NCBI RefSeq assembly: GCF_000276665.1
Contig: NW_004955426.1
Coordinates: 734,919-798,918 of the forward strand
Source: Chinchilla lanigera
Lineage: Eukaryota > Chordata > Mammalia > Rodentia > Chinchillidae
Direction: 5' to 3'
DNA length: 64,000 nt
This document shows, piece after piece, positions 52,335-64,000 of this stretch. Positions within the stretch are counted from its first letter, which is position 1; the number at the start of each line of letters is the position of its first letter. A program made the position numbers and the translations under genes. The notes below the pieces were generated by a model. The model was not told the DNA's origin, ran no database searches, and worked only from the letters and a program-made list of their open reading frames with translations.

Positions 52335-52800
52335 CTTTCTTTCATGTCAGTTTCCTGGGGCTCCTGTAACAAATTTCCAGAAACTGGATGGCTTTGCAAA
52401 AACCTACTGTCTCATAGTTTTGGATGCTACAAGTTCAAGATTAAAGTGTCTGCAGGGCTGGCTCCTTCTGAGGGCTGTGAGGGAAAATCTGTTATAGTCC
52501 TGTCTCCTCAGTCTTGTTGCCTTGCTTGCAGTCTTTGGTGTTCTTTGGCCTGCAGGAACATCACCCTGATATCTGTCTTCATCTCCTCGTGGAGCCTTCT
52601 CCCTGTGTCTGGGTCTTTGTATACAAAACTCCCCTTTCTATAATGACCATGATCATGTTGAGCTAAAACTGAAACACATGCTAAGAGCCTCATCTAAACC
52701 TTACGTCAGCAAGACCCACTTTCCACATAAGATCACGTTCTAAAGTAATGGATGTCAGGACTCCTACATGAAAGGTAGCATGATATAACCCATTACAGCC
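52335..52800 (-). mobile_element. ERVL-MaLR-like LTR, reverse orientation
   Basis: 'gtttcctggggctcctgtaa', CAAATTTCCAGAAACTGGAT, GGCTGGCTCCTTCTGAGGGC, 'tctccctgtgtctgggtctt' and 'ataacccattacagccct' are the reversed order of an MLT1/MER-type LTR. Confidence 0.7.
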
Positions 52801-53924
52801 CTCTACAGTGACAGTGGACAGTTGGGTGACAGTGAACTGGTGGGTGACCAAGCTGTGGCACCCTCTGGTTGAGATCTCACATTGAGTGAAGCTAATCTTT
52901 CAAAAGTCCCCCTGGGGGCTGTCTGAGTCAGTGATGTGGACAGGGAGTTGCAAAATCTTCAAATCCCAGATTTCTCATAGGGCAGTCCCCAGGTTCACAC
53001 TAGCAGATCCGCAGCTTGCCTTTGGCTCCAGTTGGGAAGCCATGATCCCCACTCAGCATTCACAATAAGAAACAGACTAGTTACAGCTACCTATCTGTTT
53101 TCTTTGCCTTTGTTGTCAATTGGTCCTGAATTTAAGAGAAGAAAAATTTGTGTTCATTGGACTGGACCAGCGAACCCTAATATAACCCTATAAGGAAGCA
53201 TCAGTGAGGCAGCAGAGGCTCCAGAATGTTCAGGAAGGTTCTGGAAGTTCCTGGAGCTTCCACTGCCTCTGCTCAAAATCTGTGCTGACAGAAGCCTGTT
53301 TTTTCCCCTGCTTGGACTGGTTGGCTGTTACTTCTTCTCCAGACCACTGTGGCACCCCTGTGTCTGTGGGAGAATGGTAGAGTGTGTCAGGGTGAGGGTT
53401 ACTGTAGCCTACAGACATAGGAGCTGTGCAGACCCTGGGCGTTCCCCTTTGCTCTGAAGAAACAGAAAGGAGGAGGTCTTAGGGACACCAGGAGACATCT
53501 GAGTTGGTGAGAAGAAGCGGGGACTGCCTTTTCCCAGAAGGAAGGGCCTCCAGTGATCCAGGTGACAAACGGGTGCTTTCACTCGGGTACCTAAATCTTA
53601 TTGCTGAAAACTTTCCCAAGGAAAGAGATGTGTTTAAGATTCCATGCCAAAGGTGAAGAGGAGGATCCAAAGCTCAATCCCTAATTGTCCCTTGATCATT
53701 GCTTGAACCTCCCAAGGCTTTCACTACAACTCCTTGGTAGCTGTCTTAGCATAAAGAGCCAGAAGCCATCTGTTAAAAGGAGTTTCCTGTTCACAAGGCC
53801 CTGTGCCAAAAACTTTGTGTGCATTTCCAAGGGTCAGGACTTGGGTGAGGCCAGTGAAGCCCTCTTCTGAGTGTAAAATTTAAGAGGATGATAATTAATC
53901 TCAGTAATTATCATGAAAAATACA

Positions 53925-54090
53925 TGCATTTTAGAATTGTGGTAAAACACATGCAAAATTACCATTGTAACTGTTTTTAAATGCACAATTTAGCAGTGGT
54001 AAGTACATTCACATATTTGTGCTAAATACTGCTGTGCTACTTTAGAGCAATAATTTCATATTCAAAACCAATGCAAAAAATCCATAATGA
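53925..54090 (-). mobile_element. L1M 3'UTR fragment, reverse orientation
   Basis: 'attgtggtaaaacacatgca', AAATTACCATTGTAACTG and 'gtaagtacattcacatattt' match the reversed L1M 3' end ('gtggtaaaatacacataaca…taaccatttttaagtgtac'). Confidence 0.7.
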
Positions 54091-54184
54091 ACATGTCCAA
54101 ATTTGAAGTGAAGGTGGGATCCAACCTTGCACAATTCATACTCCCTTCCCTGACTTTGCTTGACACTTGTCCCGGTCCCGCTTA

Positions 54185-54275
54185 ACCAGCCTGTCCCTAC
54201 TTACAGATGGAGAAACTGAGATGCAGAGAGGTTACTTCAGTGGGTCCCCCCACCACACAGTTAGTGTACTTCTAC
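54185..54275 (-). mobile_element. MIR fragment
   Basis: 'cttacagatggagaaactga' and GATGCAGAGAGGTTACTTCA are the reversed MIR core, with CCACACAGTTAGTG following as expected. Confidence 0.65.
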
Positions 54276-54449
54276 TTCCAAAGACATCTCGTATCAGCTC
54301 TGCATCCATCTCAAAGTTCTTACTGCAACTTCTAGGACACAGTCCACAAACAGGAATGGGGGCCGGTGCTATCCTGGGTTCCCTTTGCCAGCTCCACAGT
54401 CCCCTTGTCCCTCCTCCACCTCTGCAGTCATCCTGTGGGCACACTGGCA

Positions 54450-54925
54450 TTTCTGCAGCACAAGGAACATCGTGTCTCCTCCCACTAACCAAGCTCTCAT
54501 GGCTCCACCACAATAAGGAGACGTCCTCAGGATCACCTTCCTTCCTGACACTGTGTTAACAATCACCTTCCGGTAGACTCTGCTCGCCACTGAGCTTCCT
54601 GCCCAGCCTCAAATATGCAATGTGCTCCTTCTCTCTGGACCCTCTTCTCCTATGCCCCTGATCTGCACACTCTCCCTCAGCCTTCGAGTTCTGCAGAAAG
54701 AACCCACAGGTCCTTACCCAACGACCTTTCCAGCCTTCCCACTGCTCTTCATGGGCCTTCTGTTTTTCTTTCACGCTAATTCATATCCCCATTATGCACC
54801 CGGGGTCAGGTTTCCCTGTATTCTTTTAGACCAGAAGTTTCAAGTCTCATTCATCTTTGTCTCCATGGTCCCTGGCATAGTCCCAGGCACATACTAGAAA
54901 TTCAGTATATGTTTGTGCGGAATAA
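54450..54925 (+). mobile_element. L2 LINE 3' end
   Basis: The segment with 'tttagaccagaagtttcaag', CTTTGTCTCCATGGTCCCTG, 'gcatagtcccaggcacatac' and a degraded TTCAGTATATGTTTGTGCGG tail matches the L2 3' end. The upstream part is more diverged. Confidence 0.5.
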
Positions 54926-55114
54926 GATATACCATCCATTTATCAAGTTGCTGATTTGCATTTGGGCAAGCAGGAGGCCATGAGGTGGCTATGTCTGTCC
55001 TAATTATTTAAGGGAGGGGTGAGTTGCTGCACTGATAATCACTGACACACTGACGCCAAGGGAGAAGAGCATTCAGTCCACATTCGCAAAGCCCTGTTTG
55101 AAAGCTTGATTCAT

Positions 55115-55290
55115 AGCTCTCTGTAATGTGGCTCAGGACAAACCATTAAACCTTTCAGTTTCTTATTTGAAACTGGAGAAAAACATATCATTTATAAAGT
55201 TGTCCTGAGGGCTAAGGGGTGATCAGAACTATTAAAGAGTTATTTTGTCCTTAAAGCAAGCACTATAATTATGTTATTTATTGATTTTTA
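55115..55290 (+). mobile_element. MIR SINE
   Basis: 'gacaaaccattaaacctttc', AGTTTCTTATTTGAAACTGG and 'gttgtcctgagggctaaggg' resemble the MIR consensus around 'cttaacctctctgagcctcagtttcctc' in plus orientation. Confidence 0.5.
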
Positions 55291-55460
55291 AGCTGTTTGT
55301 TCCTATGCCTGCTTCTAAGTGGAAGAGGAATCCAGGAACATAAAAACCAAGAGCGATATGAGCATCTTCAAGGACAAAATGTCCAAACCAACTGCTAACA
55401 ATGTCCAAGAGAAAAAATAAAGATGGCTGTGTGACAGAGCTAACTGATATGGTGGTTTGA

Positions 55461-55464
<4 letters not shown>

Positions 55465-55505
<41 letters not shown>

Positions 55506-55515
55506 AAAAAAAAAA
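55465..55515 (+). repeat. (AT)n microsatellite with adjoining A-run
   Basis: About 19 AT dinucleotides followed by ATAC and 11 A bases. Strong AT repeats like this can form cruciforms and are prone to length change. Confidence 0.97.
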
Positions 55516-55698
55516 CCTATACTGGAAAAGAAGTATTAGGTGAAATAAATCTCATGTCCATAGTGATAGTCATGCAAGTGAAGATATTTCTACAACTGGG
55601 AAGATTTTATAGCAACCAGGAGAGCTGCAATGTTCCTTGTTGCAGTGATAATTAGAAAGGATGGTTATTTGGCAGCAGGAGAAGGGCTACTCATGGCT

Positions 55699-55738
55699 TC
55701 ATTCATTCATGCATGCATGCATGTATTTATTCATTCAG
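55699..55738 (+). repeat. (ATTC)/(ATGC) tetranucleotide repeat
   Basis: ATTCATTCATGCATGCATGC followed by ATGTATTTATTCATTC. It is a short imperfect tetranucleotide array. Confidence 0.8.
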
Positions 55739-56394
55739 GTGCCAGATGGTTTTAGGGAAAAGGAATTGATAATGATAAAAAGACACAATCTTCATGTACT
55801 TGGGAGTATAGCTTACAGAGTGACTGAGATCCAGCACACAAGCACACAGGTAAAGGCATTATTCCAAACTATAAGAAGAAATGGATCAAAAATTCAGAGT
55901 GCTTGAAGAGGCATCAGAGAAGCCCCAAATGATATCCGAGGAAAATGTCAAGGAAGGCCTCTGGGAGTCAGAGCCATTCAGGCTGAGATGGAAGTTAGAG
56001 GAGAGAAGAAGGCCTTCTGTGTGTTTGGAGTCTTGTGTGAAGGCCCTGAGGCAGGGAAGACCTCAGTGTGTACAGGAAGAGTGATGACACAACTGTTGCA
56101 CACACAGTGCAGGAGGGTGCAGGTCTCTTGGAGGTGCTGGCCTGAAGTGTTGGGCCAACTCTGTCCACATAGCTGGACAAAGTCCTTTTTCCTCTAGACT
56201 CATGGAAAGTGATACAGACACAATTGGCCACGATATTCCGCTTGCTGGAGGGGGTAAAACTTTCTCTAGAATGGAAGAACAAATAAGAAAGAAAGAATGT
56301 GTGAAAATGGGATGAACCCGGAGCAGAAAATATGATGGAAGCAGAAACAGCTAAAAACTGTAAAAAGGAGCTTGGCAATTCTTCAGAAAGGTAA

Positions 56395-56895
56395 TCATAG
56401 AGTTACACATGGCCCAGCAATTCTGCTCCTAGGTATGTACCCAAAAGACCTGAGCACAGGTCAATGCATACCTGCACATACATATTAACAATAGCATTAT
56501 TCACTGCAGCCAAGGGTGTACACAACCCAGCATCCCTCAGAGGATGAATAGGGTTGTCTGTGTGATTATTCAGCATAAAAAGGAGTGAAGCACTGACCAC
56601 AACTTGGATAAACTTTGAACACGCTGTACTGAATGACAGAAGCCAGTCCAAGACCACATATTGTACGAGATATGCAGAGTAGGCAAATCTCAGAGACACA
56701 GTGCAGATAGGCTATTTCCAGGGCCTGGTGAAAGGGAACAGAAGTAGCTGCTTACTGGGTATGAGGGTGTCCTTTAGGGGAGATGAAAATCTTTTGAAAC
56801 TAAACAGAAGTGGTTGGGTTTACATTTTGAATGTATTAAATTCCATTGTGTTCATTTTAAAATCATTAGCTGTTGTTATGTGAACTTCACATGGT
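56395..56895 (+). mobile_element. L1M 3' end (end of ORF2 plus 3'UTR)
   Basis: 'cccagcaattctgctcctag', GTATGTACCCAAAAGACC, 'aacaatagcattattcactg', 'aaaaaggagtgaagcactga' and 'aatctcagagacac' follow the old L1 ORF2-3'UTR order. The 3'UTR part continues to about 56895. Its frame is broken. Confidence 0.8.
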
Positions 56896-59800
56896 CTTTT
56901 TTGTAAGTGAAAGAGAGAAAACATGAAGGGAAGGAAATACCCAGGAGGTAGAGGATCACGGTACAACCACTGGGTAGTGAATCAGGTTTTTGCAGCTGGA
57001 AAGACTGGTTTCAGGCCAGGTGAACCTGATCTCCATGATTTCTTATGCTGTTTGACCTTTGGCTTTCCTGAATTAAAGTCTTCACAGCTCAGTAACTTTC
57101 CAAAGAAAGAGAAGAAAGCCTGAAAGAGGAGAAGGAAGAGGGCATTTCTGCCAACAGCATCCTGGCCCCAGCGGTCCTTGTGGACACTGGGCACTGGCAT
57201 TCAGAGCTATTGTCCCTCAAGGCCCCGTGGGAAGTGCTCAGATGAGTCGTCTTCCAAAGCTCTCCGCGGAGCTCAGGATCATCTTTGCTGGGTGCTTGAG
57301 AGCAAAGGAGGAGATAATCTTTCTTGATGAGCTCCCTCCAAGAGGAACAAGCCCTGGAAAATCTTAATAAACTCCTGCACCAGGTCCTTTGTGAGCCTAT
57401 TGCTGCAGGTCTGGCTGGGGACATTTCGTTCTGCTGGATTTGGGAAGCACTGGTCTCTTCATCTATTTCAGCTGCGTAGAAGTGACAGGGGTCGAGGACA
57501 AATGACATTTAATCATGTTTGCTAGCAAGGATGACAGTGTTCCCTGCAGAGGAGGAATAAGTACTGTTCCTTTCTGTTCCAGAAAGAAGCTTATCAGCAA
57601 CGCTTTCATACATGCTAAGGAGGAGGACTGCCCTTCAGGCCCCATCAGATTCTGAGCAAGGACTAAAGCCAGCCTCTTCTCTTCAGTGGCAACAGGCCCC
57701 ACGCCACGCCCCCTGGCAGGCCTGAAAAGGACAGGATGCTTTTTCCTACTTGAAATAATTACCTTTGGCAGTAAGCTCCATTTGCTCCAAACACCTGACC
57801 CAAACTTGTGCAAAAGAGGGAGCATTATGTACCAATCCTGGAAACAGCGCTTTCATTTGGCAGGGCCCTCGTTTGTTTATATAAATTAGCCTGCAATTAG
57901 CAATTACATTGTTGGTCCAAAATAAGGTCAGGCAGGATGCAGCCCTGTGAAAAACAATGGTGTGGACGTGAAAGTCCAGATAGGACTATTACAGAGAATT
58001 ACGGGTGATGATTAATCAGCTTGCCTCTTCCTGGGTGTCGCCATTCTCACATAAAATCTTTGTGCTAACACAGCTACTTTCTGGTAATAAGTTACCTTAA
58101 GAGAAGTGTAATTAGTTGTAGGATTCATTAGCTCCAGCCACTGCATCAAAGGCGCAGCGTCTTCCTTGCTGGTTTAGAGCTTGTTAATGGGGAATAATGA
58201 TGTATTTTGTACCTCTGTGGAACGATAGCGAAGGACGTGGGGTTAATCTGAAGTCCTGGAGTGTCTGTCCTTTTACTTAGCAGGCTGAACAACTGGAAAA
58301 AGAAGTCATGACACAGACAGAAAGGCACAGTGTCCTGACAGTCCAGTGTTGAACACTGCCAACTGGTGCGCACGCATTACGACTAAATGTTGCTGCTTCA
58401 ATTAAATTTTCCACAGGCAAGAACATGCAAAATGAGAGTGAGTCCTGGACAGGGCTGTCCACCCTTCGGCTCTTCTCCACTTTAGGAAAACTTTTTAATT
58501 GGTACTTCCAGAAGCTTCTATCAGCACAGAACAGGAACTTTCTCATACAAATTAAGAAATAATGATTTTCACTTCCAGGAGCTTCCCAGTGCTCTTTCCA
58601 GAGCAACTCGCTGTGACATGAAGATGATCCCTTCATGGAAACGCTACCACTGGCTCAGCAAAGGAGTCCAATGCTGATTCCCTCTCCTCCCCGCAAGTGC
58701 AGCTTTGTGACCCACCACTTCTGCTTGCCCTTAGCAACCCACACTCAAAGACCCACACCTCATCCCTCCAGCTCACAGCTTCACAGGATGAGCAGAGCAG
58801 GGCACCACCTTCCTGACTGGCCTTTGCCCACACCTACCTGTCAAGTGCCCTAAAGTAACCAGGAGACCTCTGTACATGCCCTCCAGTAACAAGAGGAAGT
58901 CACTAACCCAGGGCAACACAATGGCAATGGGGACTGTCTGCTCTTTCATTCCAAGGAGCAGTGGAGACTTGCTTCAACTATTCTTGGTTAATTAAGGCTC
59001 CACTAGAATCAAGAAAAAGAGTATGGGGGTCAACAGAATCAAGAGTCGGCAGTGCAGTGCAGATGTGAGCATGTAGCTCTCTACTTTACACTCACAAGAC
59101 AGCCGGTGGGAGGCCTGTCTCTGAATTGGTGCATTTCGAGTTTGTCTGTGGCTGTCTCTGGCTATGTTTCTCTTCCTCGAAGGGTAATCACACCTGCAAA
59201 TTGGAGCTCTTCATTCCATGTTAATGAGAGGGGAGAGGGGCTCCCTGCCTCATACGCTCTGCTCTTCTGTAAATTATGCTCATCTCCTTGGTTGTTTTGT
59301 CCCCACCCTGCCCCTCATAAATGCAGGCTACTGTTACTTTAAAAAAATGCTGCTTTGAAACGGGAAAGGAGAAATGGCATGAAAATAGATCTATTAAAAT
59401 GCTGGAGAGGTTTAAAGTGTAAACTACATATGAAACTGTTTGGTAAAGTCTTTCTTCTTCAATTTACGGTTAACAGGCTTGTTTCTTTCTCTTCCCCCAG
59501 GAGACTACTCTTTATGCAATGTAATACAGTTCGGGAGGCAGTGGCAAGAAAAATCTTATTTTTAATATGAAGGATTTCAAGATGGAATCAGCTTTTTATC
59601 AGGGAGTTAATGCCCTGAACATCAATGTTTTATGAGAAAAAATATTAAACACTATGATATGCCATTCGGGAATCAACTATGCTTTTTCACTGAATTTTTA
59701 AAGAGACACTAATTTGTTCATATTAATATGAAAGATCTCAATATTTATATCCTAATAGGAAAAATGAGTGCTTATATTGAAGAGATAAAATTTAATATTT

Positions 59801-60284
59801 GTCCCTTTAAACATAGTTCATATTTATAACCATATTGCAAAATATGTAATTTAAAGCAGGTTTTAGTTATAGCCATAAGTTTTCATAATTAAGGAGGTAA
59901 AATTTTGAGTATATCAGTGATAGAGACTTTAAAATGGTATAATATAGTATTTTATATTAATCATTCATATTTAAGATGAAATCATTTTCTCTTACTTTTC
60001 CTAGCTTATGGAACCAATATGTTTGGGATGGAATGACTCCCCATTACTTTTCCTTAGAATGTAAATGCCAGGAAAAATTTTGCACATTTGTAGTTAGTTG
60101 TTTTGGGGGGTAGAAAGGTCTTCTGAAAGAATTGAAAAGTAAAGCTTTTTCAGGCTTTTCTTAACAGAAAAGATAAGGAAATGTAAACTCCTAAAGACAA
60201 ATTTCAAGGCACACAAGATATACATAATGAATCTGTTACAAGCAATAGTTTTTTATGTGTAGAGAAAAAAATGTGTCTATAGAA

Positions 60285-60690
60285 GTGGTAGTTGTCCATC
60301 AACAGATGAATGGATAAAGAAAATGTGGTATTTACACACAATGGAGCACTACTCTGCCATAAAGAAGGATAAAGTTGAGTCATCTGTAGGAAAATGAATG
60401 CACTTGAGACTAACATTAAGTGAAATACCTCAGACACACAAGTTCCTCTTCTACGGTTTCTCTTATATGACAAACCCAAAGTACAATTAATTTAAAAAAC
60501 AAAATAAAAGATAAATAGCAAACAGGAAGATAAAACTTCTGCAAATGGGAAGAGGATCAAGAGATGGAGGGAGGAAGAAGGCAGGAAGAAGAAGGGGATA
60601 AAAAATTAAGATGCGTTATGTACCGGTGTTAACTCCCCATGATGACTGTAATTATTCATACTGCAAACATGTGCTAATAAAACAGAAAAA
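60285..60690 (+). mobile_element. L1 3' end
   Basis: 'ttgtccatcaacagatgaat', GGATAAAGAAAATGTGGTAT, 'acacacaatggagcactact' and 'aagtgaaatacctcagacac' are the conserved end of L1 ORF2. A purine-rich 3'UTR (near 60550-60600) and an A-rich end follow. It is 5'-truncated and less decayed than the L1M copy at 56395. Confidence 0.85.
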
Positions 60691-61589
60691 GAACACTGTC
60701 TTCTGAGGCATTAACTAAGGCAAATGCATGCTCAGTTGTCCAGTCCAGGGCAGTCTGATGTGGACCTAGATGTGTCTGGCTGTCTCCTAATGACAAGACA
60801 CAGGGCTTTTGGCCTCAGACTCCATGGACAAGGTCTCTGTCTCCAGCAAGGCACAGAACCTTCCCTAGGACCCAGCACATGGTAGAGGCCTAGCGGAAAA
60901 CAGGCCGAGAAGATGAGACTTTCAAGCTGGTAGAATTCAGTCCTCTTGCTTGGATTCCACCAAGCAACTTCTTGATTACAGCGTGGTTTATGAATTTAGT
61001 GATAAAGACTGAAAGTGCTGGCACAAGCTTTGGCTTCTGTGTCACCCATGAAAACACACCAGTCCGATGACTGATTGTAGGAGTGGCGCTGACTGATGGG
61101 TCCTGACATCCAGCGCTATGTCTGTCTTCATGTTAAGGCTTCATTTCCTTCATCTGTTCCCAGCCAGTGACAGCTCAGCAGCAGTGATTAGGCGAACTCA
61201 TTCCTGGAAGACATGGGCTCCCTTAAAGGATGCCCATGCTCAGGAGCTCTACTAGCGCTTTTGTTGCATGTTGTTAGAATCTAGAGCAGTCCACTGTCTA
61301 CCGGCCTTTCCTTTCTTTCTTCCATTTCCTCTCTTCCTCTCTCCTCCACTCGGGGTTAGATCCGCATCATTGCTGCATGGCTCTCCCAGTTCTTCAGGCT
61401 TCCTGTGTTTTTCCTGTCCTGTGCTGTCTCTAAGTAACTATCTTGCACGGACTGCTCATTCTGTCTTGGCATCTACTTCTCAGGGGACCTGAACTGAGCT
61501 AGGGGTCTTCCTCAGTGTAAGTAAACACGTGCATGGGGAGTGTGTCTTTGTCTCACATGGTGGTGTGGGAGGAACCAGCCAGGGACCAG

Positions 61590-61680
61590 GCAATCTTCTT
61601 TCACTTGCTAGCTGTGTGACTCGGGGAGTTACTTTTAATCTGAGCATCCACTTTAGAATCTTCTAATTTCTGCCTCACTT
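61590..61680 (+). mobile_element. MIR SINE fragment
   Basis: 'acttgctagctgtgtgactc', GGGGAGTTACTTTTAATCTG is the MIR core ('cttactagctgtgtgacctt…'). Confidence 0.65.
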
Positions 61681-62519
61681 GTTTTTTAGAACGGTTGCAC
61701 TTGACATGTTACAGAAACAACATAAGAAGAGGTTTGAGAAGGTGCTAAGTCAAAGCAAGTTTCTCCCTAATGGTTGTAGAGATTCTATGGGTCTACTGTT
61801 TCACCAGCAAGACCAAAAGCCAGGCCTTAGAGCCTGGATATTCAACAGGGATGCCCCAGGTGGGAGCATCTCACTTGGGATCCTGACTTAAAGAATGTTT
61901 GGGATTGGCAGGCACAAACCCTGAGTAGGCTTTGGACTTCCTTTCTCAGCCTGTGAAGGACCTCTAAGCCAAGGACTCCCTTTGCAGCCATGGAAACCAA
62001 GGCTGAATTTGCTATGGAACAACAGGTAAGGTGTGGCAAAGTTGGGGTCAAATGTAGATCAAAGGTCATTCTATATCTAACTAATCAAATTAAAGTACTT
62101 TATTATTAAATTATCAAAGAAATCTGTTATTAAATCAAACTATTGATTTTATCAAAGTATAAGCTTTTAAGCCATGCACAAGCATGGAGTTATTAATTGG
62201 CCTTTATAGTTCTTATACTGCCATACAGGGAATTCCTTGCTCTTCTCCGGGTGACTAACTCTCAGAGGAAAGTCGATGAAAATGTCAGCCTATGTGTGGA
62301 ACACTTTCAATACTTTCAATATTTTTACAACTACTTCCACTTGGAAATACAGAACGAATGTTAACATTAGCTTTTATTAGGGAATAAGTATAATTCTTAT
62401 TTGTATTGCATAATGAATCAAATATGCTTCATATGAGTCAATATGATCTTGTTCTAAGAATATTTTAATTTACTCAAAATTATTTCCCAAAGTGAGAACA
62501 ATGAAAATCAACTCTCACT

Positions 62520-62830
62520 GTTTAGTACGAGCTGAACTGTATCTTCCTAAAATTCACACATTGAAGTCGTAACCTGGAGTCTCGCAGCAAGTGGCTGTAT
62601 TCTGTATTTGAAGGAAAGGACTTTACAGAGGTAATCAAACTGGAATGAGGATTTTAGCTGTGACTTTAATCTCATCCCACCTATATCCTTACGAGAAAAA
62701 GAAAATTTGGACACCGATGCCTGGAGAGACCTTAAGAAGAAGCAAAGAGAAGATGGAAATCTGTGAGTTGCAGAGGGGAGTCTCGGAGAACCACCCCATT
62801 GGGACCTGCACCCTACACTGCAGCCTCACG
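62520..62830 (+). mobile_element. ERVL-MaLR-like LTR, 5' part
   Basis: 'attcacacattgaagtcgta', ACCTGGAGTCTCGCAGCAAG, 'ttacagaggtaatcaaactg', 'gaatgaggattttagctgtg' and AATTTGGACACCGATGC follow the MLT1/MER-type LTR order. The usual 3' end with AATAAA is not seen. Confidence 0.65.
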
Positions 62831-63182
62831 TGAGTGAGGAGATCCCTGTACTTCAGCCACACAGCCCACAGTCATTTTTAAGGGCAGCTGAACAAACCAG
62901 TGCAAGTATAACTACTCCTCCTTCTGACCGGGCTAGGGTACTGGGCTCGAAGGTTGGGTGTACCAGGGGCGCTTTGAACCTGGCCACCAAAGGGCTGCTG
63001 AGATGGGCAGAAACTGCTCCAACTGATGAGATTCTAAGACTCCTGTCTCCTGCTTCCCTTTCCTTCCCTTAGAAGAAGACCTCTGCTGCTGAGTCATGCC
63101 TCGAGAAAGCCAGGTCTCTCCCTATTCATCCACAGGCACACAGTCCTTTTTCCCTTCCTCAGACCCTGGAGGAGAGCTGGTG

Positions 63183-63355
63183 TTGGTGCTGCACACCTTG
63201 CAGCCAAGCACTCTGGGAGGCTGAGGCAGGAGGGTCAAAAGTTTGAACCCAGCCTGGGCAACTTAACACATTAGCAAGATCCTGTCTCAAAATAAAAAAA
63301 TAAAGAGGGCTGGGAATGTAGCAAATTTGATCCCAGGATCACACAAATAAAAAAA
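63183..63355 (+). mobile_element. B1-ID composite SINE
   Basis: The B1 half has CACTCTGGGAGGCTGAGGCA, CAGCCTGGGCAACTTAAC and GATCCTGTCTCAAAATAAAA. The ID half is GGGCTGGGAATGTAGC joined directly to AAATTTGATCCCAGG, so its middle is deleted. An A-rich and GA-rich tail follows. Confidence 0.75.
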
Positions 63356-64000
63356 AAGAGAGAGAGAGACCTTGGATATAAAGCACTCTATGCGGATGAC
63401 CCATACCCTTCACCTGGTGGAGACTTGGGTGAGCCAGTCCATAGCTCATCATTAGACACTTTAAAAATACTTTTCAAAAAACGTTCTTTTAAACAGATGA
63501 ATAATACTGGCCACAGAGCGACCTTAATGTAAAAATAGCAATCTTCCCTCTTCTTACCTGTGGCTAATATAAGAGTAAACCAGATAAAATAAATGTCCCT
63601 GGGGCTCTCTAACCAGAGTGTGATTATCATTAGCACTGCTTTGTGACAGGGTTTTCTTAAGGTCACCCTGGAATTAGTGGTAGTGTGGGACCAAGTGCTC
63701 ATCCATTATATGGGCTAAAATGACTAACTGAGGGTCTGAGTTTAATTATACTCATAAGCATGGCCCAGTGCAGCTTCTTTGACAGGCTTAATAATATTCT
63801 TGTGTACACAAAGATGGATAGGAAAAACTAGGCTTGTATATTGTCCTTTCGGACAAGATGCTGAAGTGGGAATTGAATAATAAAAATAAATGAATGACTC
63901 CACAGGACTGGAAAATGAGCTGTGGAAGTTAGCAAAGCCAGCCTTCTGCACCCACTTCAGCTGGAGATACAGTCCCAAGTACCCATGACTAGACACGATG

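Larger units (their letters stand above)
35629..64000 (-). other. CTNND2: CTNND2 intron, 3' part, at least 28.4 kb
   Basis: Intronic sequence runs from the acceptor TTTTGCAG at 35636-35629 to the window edge. No further ARM-repeat exon was found on the minus strand. It carries most of the LTR, L1, L2, hAT and SINE insertions listed separately. Long stretches with no recognised feature are 38000-38900, 38960-40750, 43000-44600, 50000-52330, 52810-53920, 57000-57870, 58150-60280, 60700-61580 and 61700-62510. Confidence 0.85.

Noticed and set aside
57089..57508. 139-residue open frame, minus strand (same strand as CTNND2)
   Set aside because: It resembles no delta-catenin segment, and the neighbouring exon phases already join without it, so it is not a missed exon.

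Overview
This is eukaryotic, mammalian DNA. It has no bacterial gene density, it holds short exons bounded by GT/AG splice sites in very long introns, and it is full of mammalian interspersed repeats (L1, L2, MIR, ERVL-MaLR-like LTRs, hAT and mariner relics). Rodent-type SINEs point to a rodent: tRNA-Ala-derived ID elements, B1 monomers, and B1-ID chimeras of the kind known from squirrel-related and castorimorph rodents. I saw no clear murid B2 element, so a non-murid rodent is the best guess; the species cannot be named from this window.

The whole window lies inside one gene on the minus strand: CTNND2, encoding delta-catenin (NPRAP), a p120-catenin-family armadillo protein of neurons. Four consecutive coding exons are present. 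In transcript order they are 35628-35511 (118 bp), 30006-29821 (186 bp), 17218-17045 (174 bp) and 2433-2283 (151 bp). They join in frame to give about 209 residues of the ARM-repeat domain, including the lysine-rich insert loop. The two middle exons are exact multiples of three and start and end in phase 0. Neither the first nor the last exon of the gene is here.

The rest is intron. 1-2282 is the start of the intron after the 151-bp exon, with an L2 interrupted by an L1 fragment. 2434-17044 (14.6 kb) is mostly unique, with MIRs and old L1 pieces. 17219-29820 (12.6 kb) has a mariner relic, B1/ID SINEs and a cluster of CTCF-like motifs. 30007-35510 (5.5 kb) has an LTR-like repeat, hAT relics and a 100-N assembly gap inside a retroposed insertion. 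35629-64000 (at least 28.4 kb) carries most of the LTR, L1, L2 and SINE insertions and two AT-rich blocks that could be regulatory.

I found no novel gene system. The more interesting points are an ID-type insertion carrying extra non-ID sequence across the assembly gap, a local duplication that preserves the empty site of an ID insertion, the frame-neutral exons around the polylysine loop, a frameshifted mariner transposase relic, and the CTCF-like motif cluster.
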